A stretch of 64,000 nucleotides of DNA from Thermanaeromonas toyohensis ToBE (GCF_900176005.1 NZ_LT838272.1:186001-250000), one strand, 5' to 3'; shown: positions 25,235-34,363, numbered from the stretch's first letter. Made by a program: numbers and translations. Notes: generated by a model not told the origin, from the letters alone.

Positions 25235-27562
25235 TTGGCAAAAACGAGGAAGAAGTGGCTGTCAATCTTGGTAACCCTCGCTATGCTAGTCGGTTTAATG
25301 GTGCCTTTCGCCGGACCGGCAGCGGCTGTGGGTACGGCGTACACGCCGATTACAGTCCCAACGGTTGAAGATGATACTGCCCATGCCAAGCTAGGCTCAT
25401 TTCAAATAGAAATTGATCCTATGTATTCTTCTGTAACCTCGGAAGCATGGATAGAGCTACCGCAGGATTATGAAATTTATCAGGTGCAGTTTACGGGTCT
25501 CGGTTTAGATGCTTCGAATGCTGTTACAAGAGTTACATTTACGGATCAACAAGCTGTAAATAAGGTAGTTTATGAGGAAAGCGGAAAATATAATACTTTT
25601 GTTACCGTCTCCGACAAAACGAAACGCGGGTTCAAATTATCATTCAGTGGCGGTAATATATCTGGTCAAAAATTCCGCTTGCTCGTAGAATTCACAGATG
25701 TAAAGGTGCCCGCTGGTGCGAGTGGTGATATCAAGGCTACGATCAAGAATATTTCGGGCCAGCTAGTTGATGGCAGCGTGGTAATCGGCAAAATTGCTGG
25801 TGGCGGGCTCCAGGTAGCTGCAGTGGACACCGATACTTTCTCTGATGCTGGAGGCTATGTAAAGATACGCCTTGAAGAAACTGTGGCCGGCAAGCTCAAT
25901 GCGAAAGATGAGCTCAAGCTGGAGCTGCCCGACGGCTTTGAGTGGGGCGACGTCAATATCAATGGCGGAACATTGGACGATACGAAGAATGTAGGCGCAA
26001 AAATCATATATGGTACTTTGGGTAGCAGTGGTGATGTATCGAAAGTCAAGTTCATTTCCGACGGCGATACGCTGAAGATGTCGCTGGTAGACGATGTTTA
26101 CAAGTCTACGGATAAAGTGGCCATAGACTTCTGGGTACCCATCAAGGTAACCGATACCAGTAAAGCTAAATATGGCGATGTGATTGCGAAAGTAAAGGGC
26201 GACTATACTGTGAGCCCGAGCGAAATCATAGTAGGCACCTATGGTGAGTACAAGGCGACTGTTAGCGCTAAAGACTCTTCCAAGGTAGTCTATGCTGGCC
26301 AGCATGATCAGGAAGTTAGCGATATCAAGATCACAGAGGCAATGAAGGAGAGCCTCGTACCAGGCAGGACAATCACGCTCACTTTGCCGCCCAATGCCAG
26401 GTGGTGGAAGATTGACGACCAGCGTGTTGATAATCAACTCAAGCCAGGCGATAGCGTGGATGAGGATAGCGGTATTAAGCTGGTATTCAAAGGCCTCGAA
26501 GGTACCGATGATCGCACAGCGAAGTTTACCGTTGAGCTGGCTTCAGGTAACACTGGTAAAGGTTCTACGGACAAGGCAGAGCTCACCATCGAAAATATCA
26601 CTGTAGACCTCCAAGCTGGCTATACAGGGGATCTAGTAGTTGAAGTTGGCGGTAGCGCCGGTGTAAGTGGCAGGATTACGGTCGCTAAGGTGGTCAATCC
26701 CGTAACAGTAACCGCCGAGAAGACAAACGTACAGCTTGGCAAGGCTAACCAGGTGGCGGGTAAGATTACTATAACTGAGCAGGGAGCAGGTGCTATTGAT
26801 ACTGATGACGGCAAGAGGGAACTGGTGTTAGGGCTGCCGAGCGGTGTGAAGTTTAGCTCTAAGCCCGAAGTTAAGGTAACCAAGGGCGACATCGAGATCG
26901 ACCAAGTCTCCCTTGTGAACGACGATCGCGATCTCAAGATCAAATTTAAGGATGACAGTAACGAAGCTAGCACTATCGAGATTAGCGGTATTTACTATGA
27001 CATCGATCGGACCGTTGGCGAAGGCGATATCCAGGTTAAGGTTGGCGGCCCTGCGCTGGTAATTACCGACACGGAAGGCTATGATAAGGATAAGGATGGA
27101 GTAGTTGATAAAGCCTTCTTCCCGGGCGATGACTATGTTGTGAAGGTCGTCAACGCTACCGTTGTGACTCCGGCTCCGTCCGAGGCCAGGCAGACGGCAG
27201 TGTTCACCATTAATAGCACTACCTACACCGTGAACGGCGTCCAGTCCACTATGGATGTTGCCCCGTACATCAAGGATAGCCGCACTTACCTGCCTATCAG
27301 GTATGTAGCCTATGCCCTCGGCATCTCGCCCGAAAACGTGATCTGGGATGGCGTTAAGGCCACCTTCATCGGGCAGGGCCGCGTGGTTCAAGTCACTCCT
27401 GGCAGCGCGATACTGAGCATCAACGGTGCGCCCGTTACCATGGACGTGGTAGCCGAAGTGGTCAACGGCCGCGTGATGGTGCCGTTCAGGTGGGTGGCCC
27501 AGGCCTTCGGTGCTCAGGTGGACTGGGACGAGGCTACTCAGACCGTCACCATGAAGCTATAA
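25235..27562 (+). CDS. Large secreted protein with C-terminal copper-amine-oxidase-like stalk domain
   Basis: A 775-residue protein. A signal peptide is clear (basic KTRKKW, then LVTLAMLVGLMVPFAGPAAA). The middle 500 residues are beta-rich repeats with many short Asp, Gly, Val and Lys strands and no catalytic motif I recognise. The last 120 residues form a stalk domain: TYTVNGVQSTMDVAPYI, RTYLPIRYVAYALGI and VMVPFRWVAQAFGAQVDWDE. The TTG start at 25235 follows GGGAGGGG. It is under the ECF promoter and shares its unit with a TolC-like gene. It is probably a surface or S-layer-associated structural protein. Confidence 0.82.
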   Translation: MAKTRKKWLSILVTLAMLVGLMVPFAGPAAAVGTAYTPITVPTVEDDTAHAKLGSFQIEIDPMYSSVTSEAWIELPQDYEIYQVQFTGLGLDASNAVTRVTFTDQQAVNKVVYEESGKYNTFVTVSDKTKRGFKLSFSGGNISGQKFRLLVEFTDVKVPAGASGDIKATIKNISGQLVDGSVVIGKIAGGGLQVAAVDTDTFSDAGGYVKIRLEETVAGKLNAKDELKLELPDGFEWGDVNINGGTLDDTKNVGAKIIYGTLGSSGDVSKVKFISDGDTLKMSLVDDVYKSTDKVAIDFWVPIKVTDTSKAKYGDVIAKVKGDYTVSPSEIIVGTYGEYKATVSAKDSSKVVYAGQHDQEVSDIKITEAMKESLVPGRTITLTLPPNARWWKIDDQRVDNQLKPGDSVDEDSGIKLVFKGLEGTDDRTAKFTVELASGNTGKGSTDKAELTIENITVDLQAGYTGDLVVEVGGSAGVSGRITVAKVVNPVTVTAEKTNVQLGKANQVAGKITITEQGAGAIDTDDGKRELVLGLPSGVKFSSKPEVKVTKGDIEIDQVSLVNDDRDLKIKFKDDSNEASTIEISGIYYDIDRTVGEGDIQVKVGGPALVITDTEGYDKDKDGVVDKAFFPGDDYVVKVVNATVVTPAPSEARQTAVFTINSTTYTVNGVQSTMDVAPYIKDSRTYLPIRYVAYALGISPENVIWDGVKATFIGQGRVVQVTPGSAILSINGAPVTMDVVAEVVNGRVMVPFRWVAQAFGAQVDWDEATQTVTMKL

Positions 27563-27578
27563 GCCTACGAAGGCTTCC

Positions 27579-27610
27579 AGGACCCAGGTCCGGGTGCGGA
27601 CCTGGGTCCT
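27579..27610 (+). terminator. Very stable intercistronic hairpin
   Basis: A perfect 13-bp stem (AGGACCCAGGTCC with GGACCTGGGTCCT) and 6-base loop, followed by ATAATTTGGG rather than a T-run. It lies 17 bases after the stalk-protein stop and 20 bases before the TolC-like start. It probably protects the upstream mRNA or reduces read-through into the TolC-like gene. Confidence 0.65.
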
Positions 27611-27629
27611 ATAATTTGGGGGTGGTAGC

Positions 27630-28760
27630 TTGCAAAGGGCCTTACTGGCACTAGTCCTGGTTGCTGTTTTCGTGTTGAGCTTTGGTATGGTAGAAGCAGC
27701 TGCTGCAAAGGATACGCTGAGTTTGGACGAGGCCATCAAGCTGGCCCTGGAGCACGACAGGGGCATAAAGAAGGCGGCGGCCGAGATCGACCGCACTAAG
27801 GCCCTACGGGACCAGGCGCAGGAGGATGTACAGTTTACGCCGGTACTGGGAGGCTACGTCGGCCCCTACGGCCCGCAGATAGAGGCTAACTGGAACAAAC
27901 TGCTTTCCTATGACCTGGCCTGGAGGGTCAGCAAGAGGGACTACGAGGCGAAGATAGACGCCCTGGTACTGGATGTGTGCAAGAAGTACTGGGATGTGCA
28001 GGTTGCCCAGAGCAAGTTAACCCTCCAGGAGAAGCTTAAAGAGCAGGCGCTGGTTAACCTGCAGAACGCCAGGGCTGGTGTAGCCGCAGGCACTATAGCA
28101 CAGTCCATATTAACTATCGCAGAGGCCCAGTACCAGCAGGCAGTGAAGAATTGCGAGCTGGCGCGGCACGAATTGGATGACGCATACAACGCACTGAACC
28201 AGACCATTGGGCTGGATGCTGGCGAAAGACCGGAGCTTACTGACGACGTCAAGTTTGAGCCCTTGAAGGTAGACAGCCTTGAGGCCGAGGTGTCCAGGGT
28301 GCTGGATAAAGACCCCAACGTATGGAAGGCGCGGCAGAATATAGACCTTAAAAAATGGGCGGCGGACATGATGTACTTTATTAAAGGGGTTTACACCCCC
28401 TACGAGGCCAGGCAGAAGGAGTTGGAGGAGGCGGAGCTGGACTACGCCAACGCGCGAGAGGTTATGGCTAAATTTACGCGGACCATTTACTACCAGGCCA
28501 AAAAAGTCGAGGAAGGCTATGCCGCGGCGTTAGAGGCCCTCAAGATGGCGGGGGAAAAGCTGCGCGTGGAAAGGGCCAAATACGAGGTGGGGATATCCAT
28601 TAAAGCAGACGTGCTGGCTGCTGAAGTAGCCGTGGTCCAGGCGAAGCAGGCCCTGGATGACCTGGTGCGGAAGCATGCCTACTTGAAGCTTGCCTTTGAG
28701 AAGCCCTGGGCTGTAAGTACGGGAAGCGGGAGTACTGGGAGCAGTGGGTCTGGCAACTAG
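27630..28760 (+). CDS. TolC-like outer membrane efflux (OEP family) protein
   Basis: A 376-residue protein with a signal peptide (LLALVLVAVFVLSFGMVEAA) and two OEP-type halves. Helical repeats such as LSLDEAIKLALEHDRGIKKA and DALVLDVCKKYWDVQVAQSK alternate with short linkers. The length is close to a small TolC homologue, and it ends in a Gly/Ser-rich tail. The TTG start at 27630 follows GGGGGTGG. TolC proteins normally form channels through an outer membrane; in a Moorella-like cell it may instead sit in the S-layer or wall and serve the RND pumps upstream. Expression is linked to the ECF unit. Confidence 0.8.
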   Translation: MQRALLALVLVAVFVLSFGMVEAAAAKDTLSLDEAIKLALEHDRGIKKAAAEIDRTKALRDQAQEDVQFTPVLGGYVGPYGPQIEANWNKLLSYDLAWRVSKRDYEAKIDALVLDVCKKYWDVQVAQSKLTLQEKLKEQALVNLQNARAGVAAGTIAQSILTIAEAQYQQAVKNCELARHELDDAYNALNQTIGLDAGERPELTDDVKFEPLKVDSLEAEVSRVLDKDPNVWKARQNIDLKKWAADMMYFIKGVYTPYEARQKELEEAELDYANAREVMAKFTRTIYYQAKKVEEGYAAALEALKMAGEKLRVERAKYEVGISIKADVLAAEVAVVQAKQALDDLVRKHAYLKLAFEKPWAVSTGSGSTGSSGSGN

Positions 28761-28808
28761 AGCTGGATCTTTTCAAATTAAGTCTATACTTGCCGTAAAA
28801 CTTTCTTA

Positions 28809-28846
28809 CCCAGGGGAAAGGCTTATGGCCTTCCCCTGGGGGTTTT
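28809..28846 (+). terminator. Rho-independent terminator after the TolC-like gene
   Basis: CCCAGGGGAA pairs with TTCCCCTGGG, extended by GG/CC below a short loop, followed by GGTTTTGG. It closes the ECF-dependent stalk-TolC unit. Confidence 0.8.
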
Positions 28847-28875
28847 GGGAAGGAAAGGGCCTCTAATTGTCTCTA

Positions 28876-28895
28876 GTAACTAAATAGTTAGTTAC
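28876..28895 (+). promoter_or_regulatory. Palindromic operator before the TetR gene
   Basis: GTAACTA and TAGTTAC form a perfect inverted repeat around a 6-base centre, 32 bases before the TetR start. Size, symmetry and position suit a TetR-family operator and suggest autoregulation of the TetR-HlyD-permease operon. Confidence 0.65.
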
Positions 28896-28926
28896 CTGGC
28901 ACAGGCATTTATAAGGGGGCGTTGCA

Positions 28927-29544
28927 GTGAAGGTGTGCGGGATGCAGAGCAGGGAGCGCATCCTGGCGGCGGCCGAAGAAGTTTTCGCTTCCAAAGGACT
29001 CCGGGGAGCGCGGGTAGATGAGATCGCTGCCAGGGCCCAGATCAACAAGCGGATGCTGTATCACTATTTTCAAAGCAAGGAAGACCTTTATACTGCGGTT
29101 CTAAAGGCTAATTTCGAGAGAGCCCTGGCCGCCACCAGCCAGGCATCGAAAAGCAAGGAAGATCCTAGGGAACAAGCCGTCGAGGCGATAAAGACCTACT
29201 TCTATTTCCTGGCCAGGAACCCCAATTACGCCCGGCTAGTATCCTGGGAGGCTCTTGAAGGCGGCCTTTACGCGAGGAGAGTCCTACCCCCCATATGGGA
29301 GGAGGGATTGCCGCGGCTTAAAGCCATATTGGAAGACGGCATGGCCAAGGGGGTTTTCCGCACCGACCTGGACGTGAGGCAGGTCTTAACAAGCGTAAAC
29401 ACCTTATGCATTTCTTACTTCACCCAAAAGGATATACTGGCCATCCTCTGGCAGGACGATCCCACGCGGCCAGAAAACCTGGAAAAACGTTTAAAGCACA
29501 TACTGGACTTGGTTTTAAGGAGTATCCTGCTCATAAAGGGGTGA
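28927..29544 (+). CDS. TetR-family transcriptional regulator
   Basis: A 205-residue repressor. The N-terminal helix-turn-helix is RVDEIAARAQINKRMLYHYF, followed by KEDLYTAVLKA, which is the classic TetR pattern. The C-terminal ligand domain is of the type that includes an RLVSWE segment. GTG 28927 follows AAGGGGGCG; an internal ATG (MQSRERI) is also possible. The adaptor gene begins six bases after its stop and the permease overlaps that in turn, so TetR probably controls these two export genes in response to a small ligand. Confidence 0.92.
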   Translation: MKVCGMQSRERILAAAEEVFASKGLRGARVDEIAARAQINKRMLYHYFQSKEDLYTAVLKANFERALAATSQASKSKEDPREQAVEAIKTYFYFLARNPNYARLVSWEALEGGLYARRVLPPIWEEGLPRLKAILEDGMAKGVFRTDLDVRQVLTSVNTLCISYFTQKDILAILWQDDPTRPENLEKRLKHILDLVLRSILLIKG

Positions 29545-29550
29545 ATATTT

Positions 29551-30723
29551 TTGCGCGAGAAATTTTCCCAAGTGCTATCCTTATTGGTTATCAGCTTTCT
29601 AATAATCACAGGATGCGGTAAGCAGCAGGAAACACTCCTCAAAGTTGACGGAATAGTGGAGGCCGAAGAGGTGGATGTCGCGGCTAAGATACCGGGACGC
29701 CTCCAAGCGATCAAAGCCAGGGAAGGCGACCTGGTCAGAGCGGGGGAAATTTTAGCTTACATAGAAATTAAAGAGTTAAAAGAAAAAGAAAAACAGGCTC
29801 AGGCTGCCGTTGAGGCTGCAAGGGCCCAGTATGAAAAAGCCCAGAATGCCCTCCTGCTCCAAGAAAAGGCAAGCGAGGCTGACCTCCAGGCCGCGCGGGC
29901 AGCCTTAAGCCAAGCCATGTCCCAATACGATAAGGTTAAAAAAGGTCCCCGGGCTCAGCAGGTAGAGCAGGCCCGCGCGAAGCTAGACCAGGCTAAGGCT
30001 GCCCTGGAGGTGGCGGAAAAGTCTTACCAGCGCACCAAGCAACTTTTCGAGTCTGGCGCCGTCTCCCAGCAGATGCTGGATGAAGTGAAAGCTAAGTATG
30101 AAGCGGCCAGGCAAGAGATGCTCTACGCGGAAGAGGGTTTAAGCCTTCTGGAGGAGGGGACACAAGAGGAAGACATACGCGCCGCGGCCGCCGCTGTTCA
30201 GCAGGCCCAGGCCGCCCTATTGAAAGCTGAGGCGGGCAAAATGCAAGACCTGATCGCCCGCAACGCGGTACAAATGGCTGAGGCGGACTTAAAGCGCGCA
30301 GAAGCCGTACTAGCTGAGGTTCGTAGTAGCCTGGAAGAAGCTGCTATAAAAGCCCCCTGTAACGGCATAATTGTTTCTAAGTACGTGGATGAAGGCGAGA
30401 TAGTAGCCGCGGGGATGCCACTCTTCACTATACAGCAGCCGGATAAAAACTGGGTGAACGTTAAAGTCAAGGAAACACAATTAGGCCGCATTAAAGAAGG
30501 CCAGGAGGTGAGCGTAACAAGCCCTGCTTTTCCGGGCAAAACCTTTAGTGGCTGGGTAGAATCTATCAGGCCAAAGCCTGATTATGCCATCCAGCGAGCC
30601 ACCAATGAGAGGGGTGATAAAGACATTATTTCTTATAACGTTAAAGTAAGGCTAGATAACCCTGAGTTTAAGGCGGGGATGTCTGTAACTGTAGACTTCC
30701 AACCCAAGCAGGAGGAAAAGTGA
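29551..30723 (+). CDS. HlyD-type adaptor lipoprotein
   Basis: A 390-residue membrane fusion protein with lipoprotein signal ending FLIITGCGKQ. The first lipoyl half is AAKIPGRLQAIKAREGD, then comes a long Ala/Glu/Gln/Lys coiled coil (about residues 80-255), then the second lipoyl half (AAIKAPCNGIIVSKYVDEGE) and a beta-barrel. It resembles the YhiI/YbhG adaptors that serve ABC-2 type exporters. The start is TTG 29551 after GGGGTGA. The ABC-2 permease gene overlaps its stop (GTGA), so the two products work together. Confidence 0.9.
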   Translation: MREKFSQVLSLLVISFLIITGCGKQQETLLKVDGIVEAEEVDVAAKIPGRLQAIKAREGDLVRAGEILAYIEIKELKEKEKQAQAAVEAARAQYEKAQNALLLQEKASEADLQAARAALSQAMSQYDKVKKGPRAQQVEQARAKLDQAKAALEVAEKSYQRTKQLFESGAVSQQMLDEVKAKYEAARQEMLYAEEGLSLLEEGTQEEDIRAAAAAVQQAQAALLKAEAGKMQDLIARNAVQMAEADLKRAEAVLAEVRSSLEEAAIKAPCNGIIVSKYVDEGEIVAAGMPLFTIQQPDKNWVNVKVKETQLGRIKEGQEVSVTSPAFPGKTFSGWVESIRPKPDYAIQRATNERGDKDIISYNVKVRLDNPEFKAGMSVTVDFQPKQEEK

Positions 30724-31919
30724 AAATGCTCTCCCAAATGTGGTACGTCTGGCTCCGCGAGTGGCAATACATCCTAAGAAACCGGCGTCTGCTCCTTATC
30801 TTAATTGGAGTGCCCCTATTGTACTGCATTTTATTCGGGATTCTTTACAGCAAGCATGTGGTTAATAATATCAACCTAGGCGTGCTGGACATGGATAATA
30901 CCTCTTTAAGCCGCGCGGTCATAACTGCCTTCTGCGATTCTGACCGCTTCAAGTATACGACCAAGCTGGACAACCAAAAGCATATGGAAGTGGCCATGGA
31001 GAGAGGAGAGATCATGGCTGCCATTGTCATCCCTCCAGACTTTACTAGGAACATCAAGAGGGGTACGGGCAGCCAGGTGATGGTAGTAGTCAATGGGGCC
31101 AATATGATTATTGGCAACGCGGTCACTACCGCGGCAAGCGAGATCATCCAGACCTTATCTGCTGGTACGCTACTTAAGAGGTTAGAAGGTAGCGGCCTTT
31201 CGTCCCAGGCGGCCAGCAAGCTAATCCAGCCTATAGTCTTTCGCCTGAGGGTATGGTATAATCCAACATTTAACTATACTAATTTCCTGCTTCTGGGCCT
31301 CATGGCTACTGTAATCCAGCAGGTGGCGCTTCTTTATATGGCTGTGGCTATGGTCAGAGAAAAGGAACAGGGGGCCTGGAGGGAGATAACAGAACGCTAC
31401 CGGAGCGCCTTTGCCGTTACAGTGGGGAAAATTATGCCTTACTTTCTTATCAACCTGGGGACCCTAAACCTCTTGTTTGCAGGAGGTATTTACCTCTTCC
31501 AGGTGCCCTTTAAGGGCAACTACGTCAACCTTTTACTCCTGACACTAGCCTTCCTCGCCTGTATCTTGAGCCTTGGCATTCTGCTTTCTACCATATGCCG
31601 CAATGAACTGGAAGCTACGCAGGTGGCCATGCTGGTGGCTGTTCCCTCTTTTTTGTTTTCCGGCTATACCTGGCCGCTGGCTGCTATGCCGCCCTTAGCC
31701 AAAGCCCTCGCCCGGCTCCTGCCTCTTACTTATTATGCAGATAACGTTAGGAAAATCTTTTTGATGGATGTAAGTCTAAACACTATCCTGCCCGATCTGG
31801 TTGTACTAGCCTCCATGGCCGCAATATTGTTTCTGTTGGCTACTGTGGTGGTAAAACTAAGATATTTTACCCCAGCCTCGCATCCCGAGTCGACTGAGCT
31901 ACCACATAAGGCCCTTTAA
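30720..31919 (+). CDS. ABC-2 type export permease (YbhR/YhhJ-like)
   Basis: A 399-residue membrane protein: one N-terminal helix (LLLILIGVPLLYCILFGILY), a large external loop of about 150 residues, then five helices. VREKEQGAWREITE and FLFSGYTWPLAAMPP are typical of ABC-2 export permeases. GTG 30720 overlaps the adaptor stop; ATG 30726 is an alternative. Operons of this type usually also encode an ATPase and often a second permease; neither follows here, so an ATPase from elsewhere must be used or the system is incomplete. The 157 bases after it contain no clear gene. Confidence 0.88.
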   Translation: MKMLSQMWYVWLREWQYILRNRRLLLILIGVPLLYCILFGILYSKHVVNNINLGVLDMDNTSLSRAVITAFCDSDRFKYTTKLDNQKHMEVAMERGEIMAAIVIPPDFTRNIKRGTGSQVMVVVNGANMIIGNAVTTAASEIIQTLSAGTLLKRLEGSGLSSQAASKLIQPIVFRLRVWYNPTFNYTNFLLLGLMATVIQQVALLYMAVAMVREKEQGAWREITERYRSAFAVTVGKIMPYFLINLGTLNLLFAGGIYLFQVPFKGNYVNLLLLTLAFLACILSLGILLSTICRNELEATQVAMLVAVPSFLFSGYTWPLAAMPPLAKALARLLPLTYYADNVRKIFLMDVSLNTILPDLVVLASMAAILFLLATVVVKLRYFTPASHPESTELPHKAL

Positions 31920-32076
31920 CCTGGACCAGTACCTTAACCACAGGAGGTCTATTCGATTTGGCCATGCCCGGTCGTAACGAGAGGAAACCTTGACAGATGT
32001 TGCTTGCAAGGCCTAATATGAACCTGAGAATGGTAGAGGTGAAGAAAGAGTTTAAGCTTAGGGTGGAGGAATAAAC

Positions 32077-33201
32077 ATGAGTCAGGGAACGTTGTGCTGC
32101 CAGGGATACGTGGACGCCCACATACATGTATGGGAATTCGCCCTCTTCAATCACTTTGCTGACCTGGAAAAATGTTCAAATCTCCAAGAACTAGTGGAAA
32201 CCCTGAAGTCAAGCCTGGTAGAGGGATGGGCCATAGGGGTACGCTTTAACCAGGAAAGGCTGGCCGAAAAAATTATCCCCGAACGGGCCTTCCTGGACTA
32301 TGCTTTCGGCTCAACTCCTGTGGTAATAGTCCGGACCTGCCTGCACCTGGTCGTAGCTAATACGGCCGCCATGCAGAGGCTGGGTTTTTTCGCAGAAAAC
32401 GGCATCTTTTATGAGGCCGAGGTATTTAACCTCCTTAAGACCCTGGTAGCCAGCCTCAATCTAGAGCCAAGATCGATCCTATCCCAAGGCTTAAGGGAGC
32501 TTAAGAAACTGGGGATAGTTAAAGTCATTGACATGAGCATGGATCGAAGCAAGCGTCCCCTCTTCGAGGACCTGAATGAAGGGATCGAAGTGGAGTTCTA
32601 TACGGTGGACTTCGGGCTACTGGATGAAGCTTTAGGGTATAAGGTTTTCCTGGACGGGGGCCTGGGGGCCCGTACCGCGGCCTTAACTGAAGAATACTCC
32701 GACGACCCTGGTAACTATGGCCTCCTCAATTACAGCGATGAAACCCTCCTTGCCCTGGTAAAAAGAGTCCATCAAAAAGGCAAGCCCATCGCTGCCCACG
32801 CTATCGGAGACCGGGCTATTGACCAATTCCTGCGCGTTGTGCGGCAGAGCCGTCACCCCCTGGACCGCCTGGAGCACGTCCAGTATGCCAGAGAAGAGCA
32901 GCTGGAGGCCTTGGCGGAGCTAGAGATACCCGTCTGTATACAGCCTATCTTTTCCCGGGAAATCTCCTGGGCCAAACGCAGGCTGGGCCCGGAGCGGATG
33001 CAGACAGCCTACGCCTGGGGGCTTATGAAGGATAAGGGTATACGTTTGCTGGTCGGCTCCGACGCCCCGGTGGAACACGCCGATCCCCGGGAGGCGGCCG
33101 CATTGGTGGCGGGCCTCTCGGGAGGGCATCATCTTAATTTTGAGGAGGTATTGGACCTTTTTGCGCGGGCCAACCAGGAGTTTTACGACAGCCAAGAATA
33201 G
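32077..33201 (+). CDS. Amidohydrolase family protein (YtcJ-like, short form)
   Basis: A 374-residue metal-dependent hydrolase. The first metal ligands are in YVDAHIHVWE (residues 11-20), further ligands in AAHAIGDRAID and the late aspartate in LVGSDAPVEHADP. These place it in the amidohydrolase_3/YtcJ group, whose usual members exceed 500 residues; the N-terminal beta-domain is missing, since the protein starts directly at the metal site. ATG 32077 follows GGTGGAGG, so the short form seems genuine. Substrate unknown. A separate nitrilase and tautomerase follow, hinting at degradation of a small nitrogenous compound. Confidence 0.82.
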   Translation: MSQGTLCCQGYVDAHIHVWEFALFNHFADLEKCSNLQELVETLKSSLVEGWAIGVRFNQERLAEKIIPERAFLDYAFGSTPVVIVRTCLHLVVANTAAMQRLGFFAENGIFYEAEVFNLLKTLVASLNLEPRSILSQGLRELKKLGIVKVIDMSMDRSKRPLFEDLNEGIEVEFYTVDFGLLDEALGYKVFLDGGLGARTAALTEEYSDDPGNYGLLNYSDETLLALVKRVHQKGKPIAAHAIGDRAIDQFLRVVRQSRHPLDRLEHVQYAREEQLEALAELEIPVCIQPIFSREISWAKRRLGPERMQTAYAWGLMKDKGIRLLVGSDAPVEHADPREAAALVAGLSGGHHLNFEEVLDLFARANQEFYDSQE

Positions 33202-33370
33202 GCTCACTCCCGTAACCTATCCCCCACCCCAGGCTTAATGGCGGCTTTTGGACCCCAAGGTGCTTGGGGGAGCTAGCGCCTCGGAACTTTTTATGCGGTT
33301 CATGGCATTTTGCAACGGGATGTCGAAGAGTTAAAGGGATTTATGAGGGAAATTAAGAGGTGAAAGAAGG

Positions 33371-34108
33371 ATGCGGGTAGCAGTAGTGCAGATGTTTATA
33401 GCTGATAGCCTTAAGGTTAATCTATCGCGAATACTAGCCTTGGCTAGGGAGGCGGCTCGGCGCGGGGCAAAGCTAGTAGTATTCCCAGAGATGTGCCTTA
33501 CAGGTTATAGTTCTAAGGTCCTTAAAAGCCCACGTTTAGAAGAAGAATTAAAGGAAGCCTTGGCTATACTTAGCAGGTGGTCGGTCAAGCTAGACTTAAG
33601 TTTAGTGGTAGGAAGGGCAGAAGTTTCAGAAGGAAAGTATTACAATGCTGCCTCAGTTTTCCTCCCGGACGGCAGGGTACATACCTATTATAAGATCTAC
33701 CTTACGGAAGCGGAAGCCCGTTATTTTTCTCCGGGGAAGACACCTTTAGTGTTTGAGTACTATGGACATCGCTTCGGTATAATTATCTGCCGAGACCAAA
33801 ATTATCCTGAGCTGGCGCAAAGGTTGCGACAAGAAGGGGCGGAAGCCCTGCTTATCCTTTCAGCCCATTTTTACTCCCCACCCGAGGCTAGATGGAAAAT
33901 GGATAAGAACTTAGCTCTTCCCATTGCCCGGGCAGTGGAGAATGCTTTTCCTGTCTTCCTGGCCAACGCGGTGGGGAGCCATATAGGCCTTATAAGCCTG
34001 GGGAACAGCTTAATCGTAGATCCCCAAGGCGTGGTGGTGGCCCGGGCCGGGGAAACAGGAGAGGAAATACTCACCTGGGATCCCTTCCCTCACTCCAACT
34101 CTCCGTGA
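33371..34108 (+). CDS. Carbon-nitrogen hydrolase (nitrilase superfamily)
   Basis: A 245-residue cytoplasmic hydrolase of C-N bonds in amides or nitriles. The catalytic triad is visible: Glu in VVFPEMCLTGY (about residue 40), Lys in TYYKIYLTEAE (about 107) and Cys in GIIICRDQNYPELA (about 140). The ATG follows GGTGAAAGAAGG. It precedes the small tautomerase by 66 bases and they probably share the terminator at 34419. The specific substrate cannot be told from the sequence. Confidence 0.88.
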   Translation: MRVAVVQMFIADSLKVNLSRILALAREAARRGAKLVVFPEMCLTGYSSKVLKSPRLEEELKEALAILSRWSVKLDLSLVVGRAEVSEGKYYNAASVFLPDGRVHTYYKIYLTEAEARYFSPGKTPLVFEYYGHRFGIIICRDQNYPELAQRLRQEGAEALLILSAHFYSPPEARWKMDKNLALPIARAVENAFPVFLANAVGSHIGLISLGNSLIVDPQGVVVARAGETGEEILTWDPFPHSNSP

Positions 34109-34174
34109 GGTAGTTTAATAGCCTTATCCTTCATCTAGCCGTGGAGAGGTTAAGATGAGGAAGGAGGTGAAAAA

Positions 34175-34363
34175 ATGCCTGTGATTCAAATCGATGCAGG
34201 TTCCATGAGCAAAGAGAAAAAGGCAGAACTTATCAAGGCCCTAACTGATACTGCTAGTTCTATCCTAGGTATACCCACCCAAGCCTTTGTCGTTATCATC
34301 CGGGAGAATTCCCCGGATAACATCGGCACCGGTGGCAAACAGCTTTCTGAGTTACACAAGTAA
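34175..34363 (+). CDS. 4-oxalocrotonate tautomerase family protein
   Basis: A 62-residue protein, the normal size of the family, beginning MPVIQID. After removal of Met, the N-terminal proline would be the catalytic base. KAELIKALTDTASSILGIP and the VVIIRENSPDNIG strand fit 4-oxalocrotonate tautomerase-like enzymes, which isomerise enols and act as hexamers. The GGAGGTG site is strong. It lies directly before a terminator and the group II intron; its role with the nitrilase is inferred from position only. Confidence 0.88.
   Translation: MPVIQIDAGSMSKEKKAELIKALTDTASSILGIPTQAFVVIIRENSPDNIGTGGKQLSELHK

Noticed and set aside
25763-26437. Long antisense frame opposite the stalk-protein gene
   Set aside because: It lies wholly within a well-supported secreted protein gene with signal peptide and stalk domain, and has no recognisable domain.
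31997-32073. A 25-codon frame between the ABC-2 permease and the amidohydrolase
   Set aside because: Too short, no family, and no stronger signal than chance.
33292-33363. Possible peptide frame ending RDVEELKGFMREIKR before the nitrilase gene
   Set aside because: No start codon in frame and only about 24 codons; at most a gene remnant.
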